DNA of 64,000 bases from Poronia punctata. Its lineage: Eukaryota; Ascomycota; Sordariomycetes; Xylariales; Xylariaceae. Shown piece by piece: positions 24,805 through 37,413 of this stretch. Position 1 is the stretch's first letter, and every line of letters begins with the position of its first letter. A program made the position numbers and the translations under genes. The notes below the pieces were generated by a model that was not told the DNA's origin, searched no databases, and saw only the letters and a list, made by a program, of their open reading frames with translations. The DNA lies in NCBI GenBank assembly GCA_022579005.1, contig MU401557.1:1-64000 (forward strand), read 5' to 3'.

Positions 24805-27800
24805 GTCTGCCTCGTAAACCCAGACTCGTCTTCTATCGTTGTCCCCATGCAAACCAGCGAGCAAGCGGGCTCCTAAAAGGAAACCCCCTGGTATGGTGTG
24901 AGGATGTCGAAACTAAGCCTCTTTGCGGAGTCTACTCGGCATTTACATCTACCTCCCTCATTTCCCTATTCGGTCTATGACGGTGCCGAATACCCCGCCC
25001 CCTCGATCAGGGACTGGAACAAGGCTTAACTATCGCTTCATCACACTCCTGGCCATCCACCACGATATACACATACGATGGACGATTGACGAAGAGCGAG
25101 GCTAACATCGGTTTGGTCCGGTGGGGCTATGTCTCAGGCCTCGCCAGTTGTCCGATCCTATTTGTCCAGTGCAGCTCCTAACCCCTGACGTCTACTCGTT
25201 GAGGCTTCTGGCGTCCAGAACCTAGCAAGCTTATCGCGGTGCGGTTACTCAAGGTTTAAACATAAACTGGACTCTCTCTCCATGACCCAAAAAAAGAATA
25301 CGAAGTTTTGGCGAAGTGGAGAAATTACAGATGTCGTTATTCCAGTTGGGATGGGGGGTTTTCTGGGGATGGATGGATGAATTGGATGAATTGGATGTCC
25401 TGGGTAACACCGAGAAAAGTGATATCTCTGTTTGTGATATCCCACAATTTTCCCAACCCCACATACATGGCATGTGATGGACAGTTTTGAGTATGGAAAA
25501 ACTCGCCAGTTCCTGCATATGTCCTATGCGAGGAACAAACAGATCGGACAACGCAGCGGGGCCGTCGCATCTTGAATAGCTTCATCCCCATGATTGGCTA
25601 TTTGTGTTAAGCGCCGTTGCACCCCCCCCCCCCTTAGATAGGTTTATCTACGTCAACTTCACCTAACCTAGCTTTGTGTGCCTTGCTTATATTCACGACG
25701 AGTCTATATGGAAGGGGGGGGGCAGAACTGGATCAAAATCATCCTGGACCTGACTCGCAATCGGATTATCCGGTAAAAGAGAAGTTGTCTGTTAGTCATT
25801 TGGATAAGTCTTGTATGGAGTGTGTGTGTGTGTGTGTGTGGATAGGTAGTGGTGTGGTTGCATTTGGTTGCTTTCAACTGTGGAAACATAGCACCTACTA
25901 GGTACTTACTTAGACAACCTCTTACAACGCAATACTTACTAATCCAAGCATACTCGCACGCACGCATCCATCTCATCTCTCTTCATACGTACTGACTGTT
26001 ACCTATTGCCTTGTCGAAGCGAGGGTGGATCAGTTTTAAGCCGGCCCCCAAAAAAGTTGATGTGTAATATTGTTCCGCATCTTCTCCTTATCACGAGATC
26101 GGTAAGAGCAAAAACCGTTGACTTTTTTTTTTTTTTTGACAAATATTAAATTCAGTATGGCCCACAAAAAGAGGCCTAACCTAGGTACGTAGTCGAGTTT
26201 TCTTCTTCGCGAAACAAAGAAACAGCTTATCATATTCAGGTCTGTTTTGGCTTTCAAGGTCATGTGGGATAATAAAAATGCTTATATATGGTATGACAAG
26301 AGCAGGAGCTGAAAAGAAAAGAAAAAAAAAACAAGCCCCTCTCCAAATAAATCTACGAACTGTAGATAGATGCGGAGGTGGAGGTATGTATGTATGTATG
26401 TATGTAATCGTAGGAAGAAAAAAAAACCCCAGATCTAAACAAACAAACAAACAAACAAACCGAAACGAAACGCATCTGACCGACCGAACCCGACTAGGAT
26501 TTCCCCCGCAATACCCTTTTCCCGTTTTTATTTTTTGCATGACGCTACAGTAGGGCCTACAAACGCCTACGCCTACGCCGCTCATCGACATATGTTATTA
26601 TGCAAGGGCGGACTTGTCTTTTGCCGGCCTAGACCAAAAGTCTACTACACCAACATTAATGACTACAAATACTACTGGACCGCTTATATACAATACGACA
26701 CGAATACCTATATGGAGGGGAGGAACAGGAAAAAAAAAAAAAAAAAACCGTTCTGATGTGACGAGATAAGCCTTACCTTGCCAAGGTGTGATGGGAAGTA
26801 CCGTGCATAGGTAAGTTACGTGCTTAAGATCTTCTCACCTAACCTACATACCTTACCTAGGTACATACCTAGTGTAGATGCAGATGCAGATGTAGATGTA
26901 GATGTATGTGACTGACGATTTACGTTTCCATCGGATAACCATAGATACTGTCATGGCGGAATAAGGTAGGTGGTTAAATAGAAAAGTTTCAGCCTCATAA
27001 TGCGATTGGCGAGAGGCTAACCTGACGTGCCTAATCTTGGCTGAACTTTTCTATCGTGGCAATGAGACTGGTAAAAAAATAAAAATAAAAAAAGGTTTAC
27101 CGAGATGCGGACGCGCGTGTGCGTTAAAACAGTCAGCCACTGGATTACGGGGTAAGTATCGATCAAGGTTAAGCCTGGGCGCCTGGGGAAGGAGGGGGGG
27201 GGGGGGGGGGGGCGAATTGTCTTGTCAGTAGGTAGGTCCGTGTAGAAGAAGCTGAGCCAGCTGTTCTTGTTTATTCAGCTTCTATGTCCAGGTATATATT
27301 GGTGGTATGACTAATACAGTAGGTAGTTCAGGATCAGGCGCCAGCGTTTCGTGTAAGCTCTTTCTAAAGTACATGTAGGTATGTACCTAGCTAACTGTGT
27401 TGGGAGCTGCCAGACGAGAAAAAAGATACTTACCTTTATGCGCATACGTAATAGTAAATACAAAGCAGGGCAGGGCAGGGCAGGGCATCGTAGCAAACTG
27501 CATTCCATGTTGAATATGTTTAAGCCGGGCGTGTTGCGCCCTGGGTATACTACACCTGTCCAAAACTATGGAGGCATTCAAGGAAGTTGACCTGGAAACT
27601 TTCTCTAGGCTTTTCTTCTGTAGATGGACCACTACCTAATGTACCCTCGTATCGGATGAGCTTTGACAGGGCTATTCTTACCTGCTTCGGCGTTATTATT
27701 GCTCGGGCATTATTATGAACGCGAGCGATGAGAGATGGGTAGGATGGGATAGAATAGGTAGGAATCATGACCAACAAAAAGCTGTGATTTTCACATGCTA

Positions 27801-29695
27801 CTACCTACCTACAAGTTCCTTATACCCTCCGTGTTTTTTGTTTCGGGTAACCAGTCATAGCTCTCTTCATCGACACCATTGGTCACTGTGTTTAAAGACG
27901 AAGTGTGTAGGGTCGACTCGGTAGGCTTCGGCATTTCTCTTTTAGCCATGACGTTTGTGAAACAATCTAGACTATAGATGGGTCGTAAACCCCAAGTCGA
28001 ATGTGTGTAGACTTAGTCACCCCCGGATTAGGGATCACGGAATATGGATTTGTGAGAGGTACCTTGAGCCTTGCGCCGTTCCTCTCCCGCTCGGATGTGG
28101 CGTTCGTTTGATGGTGTGTATGGTGGAGTAAACAGGTGGGCAATGCGAAACCTTTTAAAAAGGCTGCCTTGCGTGAGTGAGTTGAGTGTTGTGGGTTTAT
28201 GCTTGGGTGTGGTTGTATGTGGTTGTATGTGGTTGTATGTGGTGTGCGCGTGGTGTGGCAGCATAGCCTCTTGCCTCACAAGAGGAACCTACAGGCTACC
28301 AACGTAGACGAGGTAGAAATGGAATATTAGATGGCGATATGATTGAATATTGTCCTACGGCAAGCGAAGGCGTCGACTAGTTGAGATGATAATCGGTAGG
28401 TAGGTTGTGAGAATAAACTCTATGCTCTTTACAAATGCCTGCATCTGTCAAATCTACTGGACTTGCAAGGTTCCATCTTAAGAAGTTTGTTTGTCCTAGC
28501 TTAGGACTTTGTGCATCGTCTTGTATCACGTCCTGAAAGCTTAAAGCATTCAGGGCACGGATCAGCGGCAGGCCAAGATCATATCGAGCCCACATCAAAG
28601 CCAGGAGTACAAGCCAATCAGATAGACGGAGTGTGATGCCCCGCCAATTAAGAGCTACTTCTGTACCTCCACTAGTCCCATCTTTAGACGTGCCGGATCC
28701 CCACTATTAAGTGAGGTAATGGGCATGATGGGGTTAGGGATAGGTGGGCCCCCGGAGACGGCGTGACCCTGACTAGCAAGTTTACGGTTAGGTCGCTCAT
28801 TGGAGTGGCTCAGCTGCCGAATTCAAGTTGATGCGACTTCCTAGAGGGGAAGTATCACTAGGTTCCAGCTGCATCGTCAGGAGAGCGAGAGGCAGGCAAA
28901 TAGCCCGAACAAGTACATAATGATACCACATCCTACTATGTACTTTATTACAGCAAGCAAGCAAGCATTAGCTCACCGGGGCAGAAGACCGGCGCAGACG
29001 ACCAGGAGTAAGAGGAGTAGAAGGAGAGGATCTCCTCTTCCTATGCCCCTCGCCCGCCCTCTCTCCCCACTCGCTTGTCAGAGAGCCTCGTGACGCAAGC
29101 TTTCTTTGATGCTCAAACTCAAACTGCGTATCATGAAATCCTCGTACGCTGTCTCTTTTCCGTGCGATGTGACGTGAGCTCCGTTTCCTTCCCCAGGTGC
29201 TGTCGTTCCGTGCTTAGAATACATGACATTCTCTGTCAAGTGAATCACCTTTGCTGCGCCGTTCGTGTTACCCGCCCGCATTCACAGTCTTCGATCTCTC
29301 GTCTATTCGCGGCTTCAGCGCGGGGGAGTTTATGGGCACCTCTGGCACTCTGCAGCGCCCTTGAACGCTGTCTGGTCGTTGTCGAGTTAGTTAATTCTAT
29401 CCACACACCATCCATGCGCCCCCGATTCCGATCTTCGTCGTTACATTCTAGGTTATCTGTTATTTAAAATACGGATTTGATGATTTGATGTCTTGGGAGG
29501 CTTACGCCTACCTTTAGAAGGCGCTGCGTCACACGCAAGGTTGCCCCTCCAAGTACCCTGGTTTGGATATAAGAGCGCCTGCAGCCAGCGTCGCAACTGT
29601 TCTACCGATACCACACTTGCTCCTTCTCGTTCTACTTTTAAAGCTAACACGATCGCAACAGCCCATATTGCTCTGCGTGTGATATTCAAGTAATT
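24805..29695. other. Long gene-poor, microsatellite-rich region
   Basis: Nearly 4.9 kb contain no gene I can support. Open frames are short, mostly low-complexity and without plausible splice chains. Simple repeats are frequent: C11 near 25621, (TG)n near 25822-25840, poly-T at 26124-26138, (GTAT)n near 26383-26405, (CAAA)n near 26438-26460, poly-A at 26731-26747, (GATGTA)n near 26878-26906, G18 near 27195-27212, (GGGCA)n near 27467-27487 and a (GTGGTTGTAT)n run near 28210-28242. The last ~500 bp precede the NB-ARC gene and should include its promoter and 5' leader. A long noncoding transcript cannot be excluded. Confidence 0.5.
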
Positions 29696-32600
29696 ATGGT
29701 GAGTTCCATCCCATTACGACTACTACTTCATCCGACCATGAACCAACACAACAACTCCATCCTGTATCATGCAAGTGTCACTTCATCATACTGACTAGAC
29801 TCGTCTTTCTAGGGCTCAATAAACAACCAGGTATCCCGCTACGAGACCACCGCCGTCTATACGCACCCCGATGCCAAAGTAGATATCATCCTCGTCCACG
29901 GTCTGAATGGCGAGCCACAAAAGACATGGACGGCTAAGAACGGCGTCTTCTGGCCGGCCGACTTGCTCCCCGGCTCCCTCCGGGAGGCGCGCGCCAACGT
30001 CCTGGTCTACGGTTACAATGCCGATGTGTATTCGAAGAAACATGGCTCCAACCCGAGCGACAACTTTATATACATGCATGCGCAAACATTAATAACGTCC
30101 CTTACACACTACCGGAAAGATGAGGGAACGTTCCGCAACCCGATCATTTGGGTCTGTCACAGTCTTGGAGGGATCTTGGTCAAACGAGCACTCTTGTACT
30201 CCAACGACCTTCGCACCTCGCAACACGAAGACTACCGTTCTATCTTTGTGTCAACGTATGGCATCGTGTTCCTGGGCACACCCCACACAGGGTCGGACCT
30301 TGCAACGTGGGGCACGATTCTACAGGCCATGTCCGATGCCGTCGTACCACGGCCATTTTTCCAGTCTGAGCCCGTGTTACTGAAGACGCTTAAAAAGGAC
30401 AACGAGACACTACAAAACATCAATAACCACTTTCTTGACGTCTACCAGCGGTTCAAAATCCTCATGGCTCATGAGAACCACAAGACAGATCTCAAGGGAA
30501 CCAAGATGCTCGTCGTTGATGCCAACTCGGCCGGTCCTCAACTTCCTGGCGTTACATATTATGCCATCGAAGCCACACACTCGGGCATGTGCAAGTTTGA
30601 TAGCAAGAATGCCCCCGGCTATAGGACCATTGCGACTGCCATCAGAGAATGGGTGGGATCTGCGCCAGATGTTATCATGACACGGTGGAGGGTCGAGGAC
30701 GACGAGAAGTTGGCGCGGGCCAAGCACGAGATTGAAGAGAGAATGAAGCCATGGGTACGTCTACTTGCACAAACATTTCACAAACGTACACTCAACTAAC
30801 TTGTTATTACGCAGATCCAATCCCAACTCCGTACCAGTCAAGGAACAAGCAGTAGGTCCTCGCCTTTGCTCCTGTCCGCAGAAGTAACCGATCAGTTTCG
30901 AAAGAGCTTTCTCGGAGATTCATTTCATGATGTCCACTTTCCTTTTGAGATTGAGGAAATGGAAGACTACAGGGCTTGAGTCTTGCGCGTTTTTGTTTTT
31001 GAAAAAAAAAAAGGGAAATGGGCGTTGAGGAGCATTGGCTGATTTTCGTATACTGTAGCTTCACAGCAAAATAATGATACTTCTTTACCTCCTAGCCAAG
31101 AACATTCGAGGGTTGAGCATCCCTCTAGACCCATGCTTCCTGAACCGGGGACGCCAGCCCAGCGGGGAGACGAGGAAGAGCAGTACCCTTCTCAACAGTC
31201 CATGATTGAGGACAACGCATCGGCCCGGGAACCGATATTCGTGAAACCGTCGGTGTTCAGACCGAATGCTTACTTCAAGGGGCGCGACAAGGAGTTGAAG
31301 CTATTACATAAGATGCTCACCGACCGGAAGAGGAGGTCGTTAGGGACTTCCTCGGTACTGATTCAGAGCATGCCTGGCGGTGGAAAGAGTCATCTGGCAC
31401 GACAATATGTCTTTCAACACAGATTCGATTACCCAGGCGGCATCTTCTGGATCAGAGCGAAATCACTACAAGAGTTGGAGTACGGTTATCGCGATATCGC
31501 CAAGGTGGTAGGACTGAGTGAAGTAGCCTCTGACCAAGGTCCCGTCAAAGACAAACGCAAAGTGGTCAAGGCCGTCCACTCCTGGCTTAACAAGAGTGAG
31601 GGCTGGCTGCTGATTTTCGATGGGATCCACTTCGACTTTGAAGGCCTCGAAGACTATATACCGTTTGCTAAGAACACCAGCATAATATACACCTCGACTG
31701 AGCGGACTACGGGAGAGGAGTACCAGTTCGACAACCCTCAAGTGCTCGCGCTAGACCCATTGTCCAAGAGAGAGGCCCAAGAACTGCTCTTCGAAGAGAT
31801 GGGGAAGAAGAAGCCTTATACCCAGGACGACCTTCAGAGGGCAGAGGAACTAGTTCAACTGATGGATCGGCTGCCGCTTATGATTCACGTGGCCGCACTC
31901 CAACTCAAAGCCACCAGGGAACCATTGGCGAGGTATCTGAGATCATACAAAAGCCGACCGAAAGTGGGCGATCTGCCAGCATATGTTGCGGTTCGCGAAC
32001 AGTTGGAGCACCGTGGCGCTCATGCGGCTCTCAATCTGATATCCTTGCTGGCCTTTTTTGGCACCCATATCCCCGTTGAGCTGGTCGTTCTTGGTAAGTA
32101 TTTCCTCCTCTACGACCCGATTCTGCCACATGTACCCTTTACTTACTTGGTTCATTGTAGGTGCAAAAGCACTAGACAAACGAACGCCGATAAAGTCGAA
32201 AGGGCCGGACTTACGCAAAGGATCGTTGAATCAGACCCTCAGGATCCTCATCGCTTTCGCGCTGATCGAAAGAAACGAAGTCAGCGATGCAGTTTCGGCA
32301 AGCTCGCGTAGTACGCGCAGTGTCGACAATGGCCAGGATAACCTAGACATCCTGAGGATCCACGGCATCGTTCAAGCTTTCTTTGTCGATCTCTTGAGCG
32401 AGAATGGCGAGGTTGGCTTCTGGCTAGAGCGATCGATAGCTGTCTACTGTGGCGCCTTTGATGCCAGTGTCGACAGAGTTGAGAAAGACCCGCAGACTGG
32501 GAAGCCGGAGGATTATCGACGGCTCCTCATTCACGGCCAGCGATTGCTCTTTCACCTTGATCGGTTCGAGAAGAGGTTTCCCGACCTAAAGGCTATCCGG

Positions 32601-34772
32601 GGCGACCTCGAACCCCGCGTTGATTCGATCGAGGACCGGCTCGAGCAGTTGTCTAAAAGAGTCACCGAGGCGGCAAGCCAAGGGTCGGATGACTTGTTCA
32701 TCTCCGTATTTGAGCGGACCAACAGCCTTTCCGAATCGGAAACGTCACCGAGCAGTCACAGCTTAGTGGATGATTACCCCTTTACAGAGGTGACTGACAC
32801 ATTGGAATCCCCATCAGTCCATAGTCCTACCGACCATGGTCCATATCATTGGCATGTTCCTGTCATGTCCCCAGAGGTACACAACGACTGGGATACTTCC
32901 AGGACGGTGACGCCTCAACCGGCTCCTACCGATATCTTCGAGTCCATTTCCATGCCGGATGACGACGAGACGACGCGCAAGGTTTTTGGCCCAAATCATC
33001 GAACCATTAGAAAACACGCAGGACGTCGATACCGTGACCATGCTGGGTCTTGGCGGGCTGCTCCCCAGATCCTGAGTGACCCACGGGTTACAATCAGCCG
33101 CGAGACGGCCAAGGGCTTCATCAACCATGGTTTCGCATCTTCAAACGGACACCGACTATCTTTTAGCGACAGTGGTCCGTCAGGTCACAGTGAAGCCGAA
33201 ATTAGTCTGAGCCAGTTCAGACGAGCGACGCCAAGTATGTCAAGAGGAGGAACTGCCCTAGGCCAGCCTGAAACCCCACCGACGCGCCCTCGACTCGTTT
33301 CCGGGAAGGTCTCATATGCCAACGCAAGCGCCGAGGAGACGGACGATGGCGAATTCCCTGTGACTCCCACATTCTCGTACCCTCCCCCAACGTCCAGGGT
33401 GTCTGCCGCTGCCTTTATGCGGTTGAAAGAGACGGAGCGTCCTGTATCGCTGGACGGATTAACGCCTGTGAAGATATCTAGTCCCCTGGCAGCAGAGCCT
33501 ATCAATCCCGAGGCCCTCGACTCACAAGGTACTCAGCCTGGTCAAGATGTAGTCGAAGATGATCTGGCGGCGTCGGCGCACTCGCACAGATTGTCTCCGG
33601 TACTACCGTCCAGACCGGCCTCGGGACCATCAACTCGTCCCGTTTCCGCATCCCGGTCACGTTCGGCCAAGTCGTCCCCTTCTCAGTCGATGGGACCTTT
33701 CCCGCCACCCCCCATTCCAATCGAAGTCAATGAAGCGCCTAGTCTCCGCTCAGGCTCACTAGCCTTTCCAACCTCGGGTTCGTACTATCCGAACCCCCAA
33801 CGACTTCCCGCCAATCCAGTCGACGAGTATCAGGAATCGGTACCCCATAGGAAATCGGTGCCGTCTGTGCTTCCGTACCCTAACAATCCGCCCTATCCTC
33901 CCCATGCAGTCCATATCCCCCCCGACTTTGGAAGTATGCCCGACCCGCCAGCACCTTGGGTGCCCTCAGCTACGATGCCGAATCTGGTACCCCAAGGGTA
34001 CTCTAGCCAGCCCATGTCTCGTGACCCGAGTCATCAGTCCAGCAATAGCATCGGGTCTACTCGCTCCCTTCCACAAGGACGTGAGAGTTCGCCCTCCCTG
34101 TCTGCCCAAGGTTATGGTACCTCGCCTGCATCACAGATCATGCAAAGGCCACGTTCCCGGCGTCCCAGCATAGTTGAGACGGAACCGAGTCCCCGCCTCG
34201 GCAGTCTCGAGATGGATCCTGTCATGACAAGTTATCAGCTGTACAACGATAGCCAACACAGTTTGGCAAGCAATAGCTCGAAGAAGACTCGGGGTCGTAA
34301 GCGTGGTGGCAGTACTTCAATGGTTCATCCTCTTGGTTCAGGACAAAAGATACTTTCTCGAATACGGTCAATTAGGTCGCATAGCGAGAGGAGAAGACGA
34401 AGAAGTTTATCTCCCGAAATGCCGCCAAATGATAATGCCACTGGAGATAGGCGTCACAGCAAAGCTACCAGTATTGGTGGTGGTTCTACACCGACGCGAC
34501 CGACAGGAGGCCAGGAGATGTCGCGTTCCGGATCCGGGTCTGGTGGTATTAGACTTGATCAAGATACCGTGGTCGAATTTGGCTCACCGGCTGCCCAAAC
34601 TGCTGCTGCGGTAGCCGAAGTTAAGCGAAGGAGCCCGAGAGCTGGGAGGAGTAGTCCATTGGCTGGACAAGCTTTTAGACCTCCTAGCGACGGCAGTCTC
34701 ACCGCGCAAGGAGGACGAAGAAGCCCTCCTGCTACTGTCGGTTTAGGTATCCAGGACAGGCGGATTTCCTAA
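29696..34772 (+). CDS. STAND/NLR-type protein: alpha/beta hydrolase (PGAP1/DUF676-like) plus NB-ARC plus long disordered tail
   Basis: The model is ATG alone (29696-29698), then exons from 29813-30754, from 30815, to 32093 and 32161-34772. Most introns are clear: donors are GTGAGT (29699), GTACGT (30755) and GTAAGT (32094), with acceptors at 29812, 30814 and 32160. The join between about 30851 and 31096 is unresolved. The N-terminal domain is a serine hydrolase with DIILVHGLNG, nucleophile Ser118 in WVCHSLGG and a late ATHSGMCKF histidine. The NB-ARC domain follows with Walker A SMPGGGKSHLA (near 31367-31400), kinase-2 WLLIFDGIHFD, RNBS-B-like SIIYTSTER and GLPL-like RLPLMIHVAA. Beyond a winged-helix-like part (LLAFFGTHIPVELV) there are no recognisable ANK, WD or TPR repeats. 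Instead, roughly 700 residues of Ser/Pro-rich disordered sequence end the protein. Fungal proteins of this build are thought to sense non-self or damage; whether this one does is unknown. Confidence 0.85.
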
Positions 34773-35876
34773 ATATCCGGACATTCGTCGGAGTTGTTTA
34801 ACCGTGTTTAGCATGTTCACATTCACCCATTTTGACAATGAGCTAGGTTACCAGGTTGCATATGGATGGGATATTTGCAGAAGCAGAAAATAAAAGCATG
34901 GTAAGACGGTGGAGGAGGAATCCTGCATATAGCATATTATCATATCTTGGACATGCTGCATGTTGGTAAGGGGTTGATATAGGACATTTTGTTGAGATGG
35001 AGAGACAGTCACTCATTTATTGATACCAAAAGTTTCATCGTCTTGACACGCTTTGCCCTCCGCGTTGAATGTGTAGGGGACAAGTTTGGTGACATCAACA
35101 TGATCGATATTGGCCTTTTTTATTTAGGCTAGAGGTCGTAATATTAGGTAGCGCAAGTTCTTGCCCAGCAGCTTATATAAGCGAGAGACCCCTGTTCAAC
35201 CCAAGTAGATTCGGTAGTCCCTCATCCCAGCCTGTCCACCTGTTATCAAGCTAATATTCGACATGACTCTATTAGTCCAACTCATGGTGTTACATGTGAA
35301 ACTTTATTTCAATAATGTTGGCAGGAAGATCTTTGACGTGTCTATACCATGTTATGATGGGTAGAACCTTTTATCTCGGCAGCTGCGGGCGTCCGGACGG
35401 CAGGTGAAGTGTGATGGGGAGAAGTTTAACACCCTGGCCAGGTACTTTTGTGGGCCTTTCTGTGTAAGTTATCCCAAAAGAAGTAAAGCCGACCGGGATC
35501 AATTACAGTCCTCCCACTGCCAATAGGTTGTCGTGTCCGGGGGTTGTTTGGGGTATTTGAGATTGTTGAGCGCAACCTGTGGCCGCTAGAAAACTTTTTT
35601 TCTCCACTCTTTTTTTATTATTATTATTCATCAACACCAACACCAACACCAACACCAACACCAACACCAACACCAAAGTGCCATCCATGTATGTATGTAC
35701 CCTTGAGTCTTTGTTTGGTTTGAACTTGGACATACCCTGTTTTCCTCACAACCGACGACGTTATCGAGAGACTCATTCTTTACATAAGAGTGGTTTTGAA
35801 TGCATACTTGTATTTGACTTGGCTCATTTTCTTTATTTGGTTTTATTTATTTTCAAGTGTCTTGTCTTGTCTTGTC
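34773..35876. other. Intergenic region with a (CAACAC)n hexanucleotide repeat
   Basis: About 1.1 kb separate the NB-ARC gene from the 2EXR gene. The only notable structure is a perfect (AACACC)n run of about seven units at 35632-35676, preceded by a T-run and TTATTATTATT. This part probably forms the promoter and leader of the following gene. Confidence 0.6.
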
Positions 35877-35883
35877 ATGGCAG

Positions 35884-35924
<41 letters not shown>

Positions 35925-37413
35925 CCTTTACCCGATCTAGACCCTTTATCCCCTCCACCACCTCGGGTTATCGGATACGTGCCACCGCGTCGCCAACGTC
36001 GCGTCCCGAGACCAAAGGGTATACATACCAAACACCTGACGGAGCTGGAGAGGTTCAGGGTCCGGACGTTATATTACGACGCTCAGCTGCCCAAGAAGCG
36101 GATTCGTGAGATTACCGGCTATTCGGAGAGTCAGATCCGGACGGCCGTGAGGGCTCCCAACGCCACGGTTATCAAGAGACCTGGACGGCCGAAGAAGGGA
36201 ACGAGAGGTGAGTTTTTTGATATCTTGAGTTTGAGTTTGAGTTTGAGTTTGAGTTTGAGTTTGAGTTTGAGTTTGAGTTTGAGTTTGAGTTTGAGTTTGA
36301 GTTTGAGTTTGAGTTTGAGTCCGAGATAGAAAGCACGCGTGTGGTTGTTTTTTTTAAGTAGTTTTTGTTGTAAAAAGTAGTATGTATATATATATATATA
36401 TATATATGTATATAACAAGCTGGACGGGGGTCTTTTATTTTATACTTGCGCGCGCGCGTGTGTGTGTGTGTGTGTGTCTGTGTGTTGTAGGGAAAAAAGT
36501 CAATAAGCGGGCTTGTTTTTCCAAGTTATTGTTTCTAACGCGTTTTGCCACACTCATAACAGCGGCGGAAGATCATGATAGTACGGATCCAGATGCGGAA
36601 TTAAGACGGCAAGCGAGAGAGTACTTTGCAGAACAGAGTGCCGCAGCCTTGACTTTAGCAGATCAACGTCAGGATCATCATCATCATCATCATCATCATC
36701 CTCTTCCTCCAGGGCAACAACAATATGGCAATGCCATAACTGTCGATGATGATGATGGCGACGACGATGACGATGACGACGATGATGATGATTTTCCTCG
36801 ACTTAGGCAATTAATCGCTGCATCGCCTAATCCGGGTCAGGGTCAGGGTCAGGGTCATACCTCAAGATCTGTCTCTGTCGCCGCACCAGCACCAGCACCA
36901 GCACAAGCACCAGCATCATTACCGCCACCACCTCCCGGACCAAAAGGCTTCCACAGTCTACCGTACGAGATACGAATGTACATCTGGCGATGTTTCCTCA
37001 CCGTGGCACCTACCCAAGAAACCCACCAACGAACATGGGCCATGTCCGTCCTCCCGCGCCATCCCTGGCTCGAACTAAGCCCCACCCCACCCAACGTCGT
37101 CAAAGCCGAGAATCCCCCCTGGGATCTCTACGTCCGGATCAGACATCTACCCGCTCTCGTCCTGACACGAGTCAATCGCGAAGCGAGAAGAGCCGTGCTG
37201 GACCGATTGACGCCGATCATCGTATCCGAGGAGATCCGGAAGACGTCGGAAAGCATTCCCATGTATATCTGGATCGATCGGTATGGTGACGTTATCCATC
37301 TCCACGGGGAGAAGTTCGAGCCGCACATGTTTGATTGGGCTGGTAGTGCTGCTTGTCCTCATCTGTATAGGTGGCTTCAGAGACCGCCGAATCCTGTACG
37401 ACAACAGCAATAG
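35877..37413 (+). CDS. 2EXR-domain protein with N-terminal HTH and AT-hook, low-complexity-rich, two exons
   Basis: The spliced product is 393 residues from exons 35877-36207 and 36563-37413. The 355-nt intron has a GTGAGT donor and an AACAG acceptor and rebuilds an Ala codon. After a poly-Thr run, residues about 50-95 (ELERFRVRTLYYDAQLPKKR, then IREITGYSESQIRTAVR) resemble a transposase-type helix-turn-helix. RPGRPKKG is an AT-hook-like DNA-binding motif. Exon 2 encodes poly-His, poly-Asp, (GQ)n and (AP)n runs, then a fungal 2EXR domain starting FHSLPYEIRMYIWRCF and containing LVLTRVNREAR. 2EXR proteins are numerous in Pezizomycotina and have no defined biochemical role. The DNA-binding motifs point to the nucleus (inference). 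The intron is unusually long for this locus because of its repeats, so a missed internal exon is possible. Confidence 0.75.
36225..36320 (+). repeat. (TTGAGT)16 hexanucleotide array inside an intron
   Basis: Sixteen uninterrupted TTGAGT units lie just after the donor site of the 2EXR gene intron. The same intron also carries a (TA)n run near 36384-36407 and a (GC)n/(TG)n run near 36448-36485. Confidence 0.97.
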
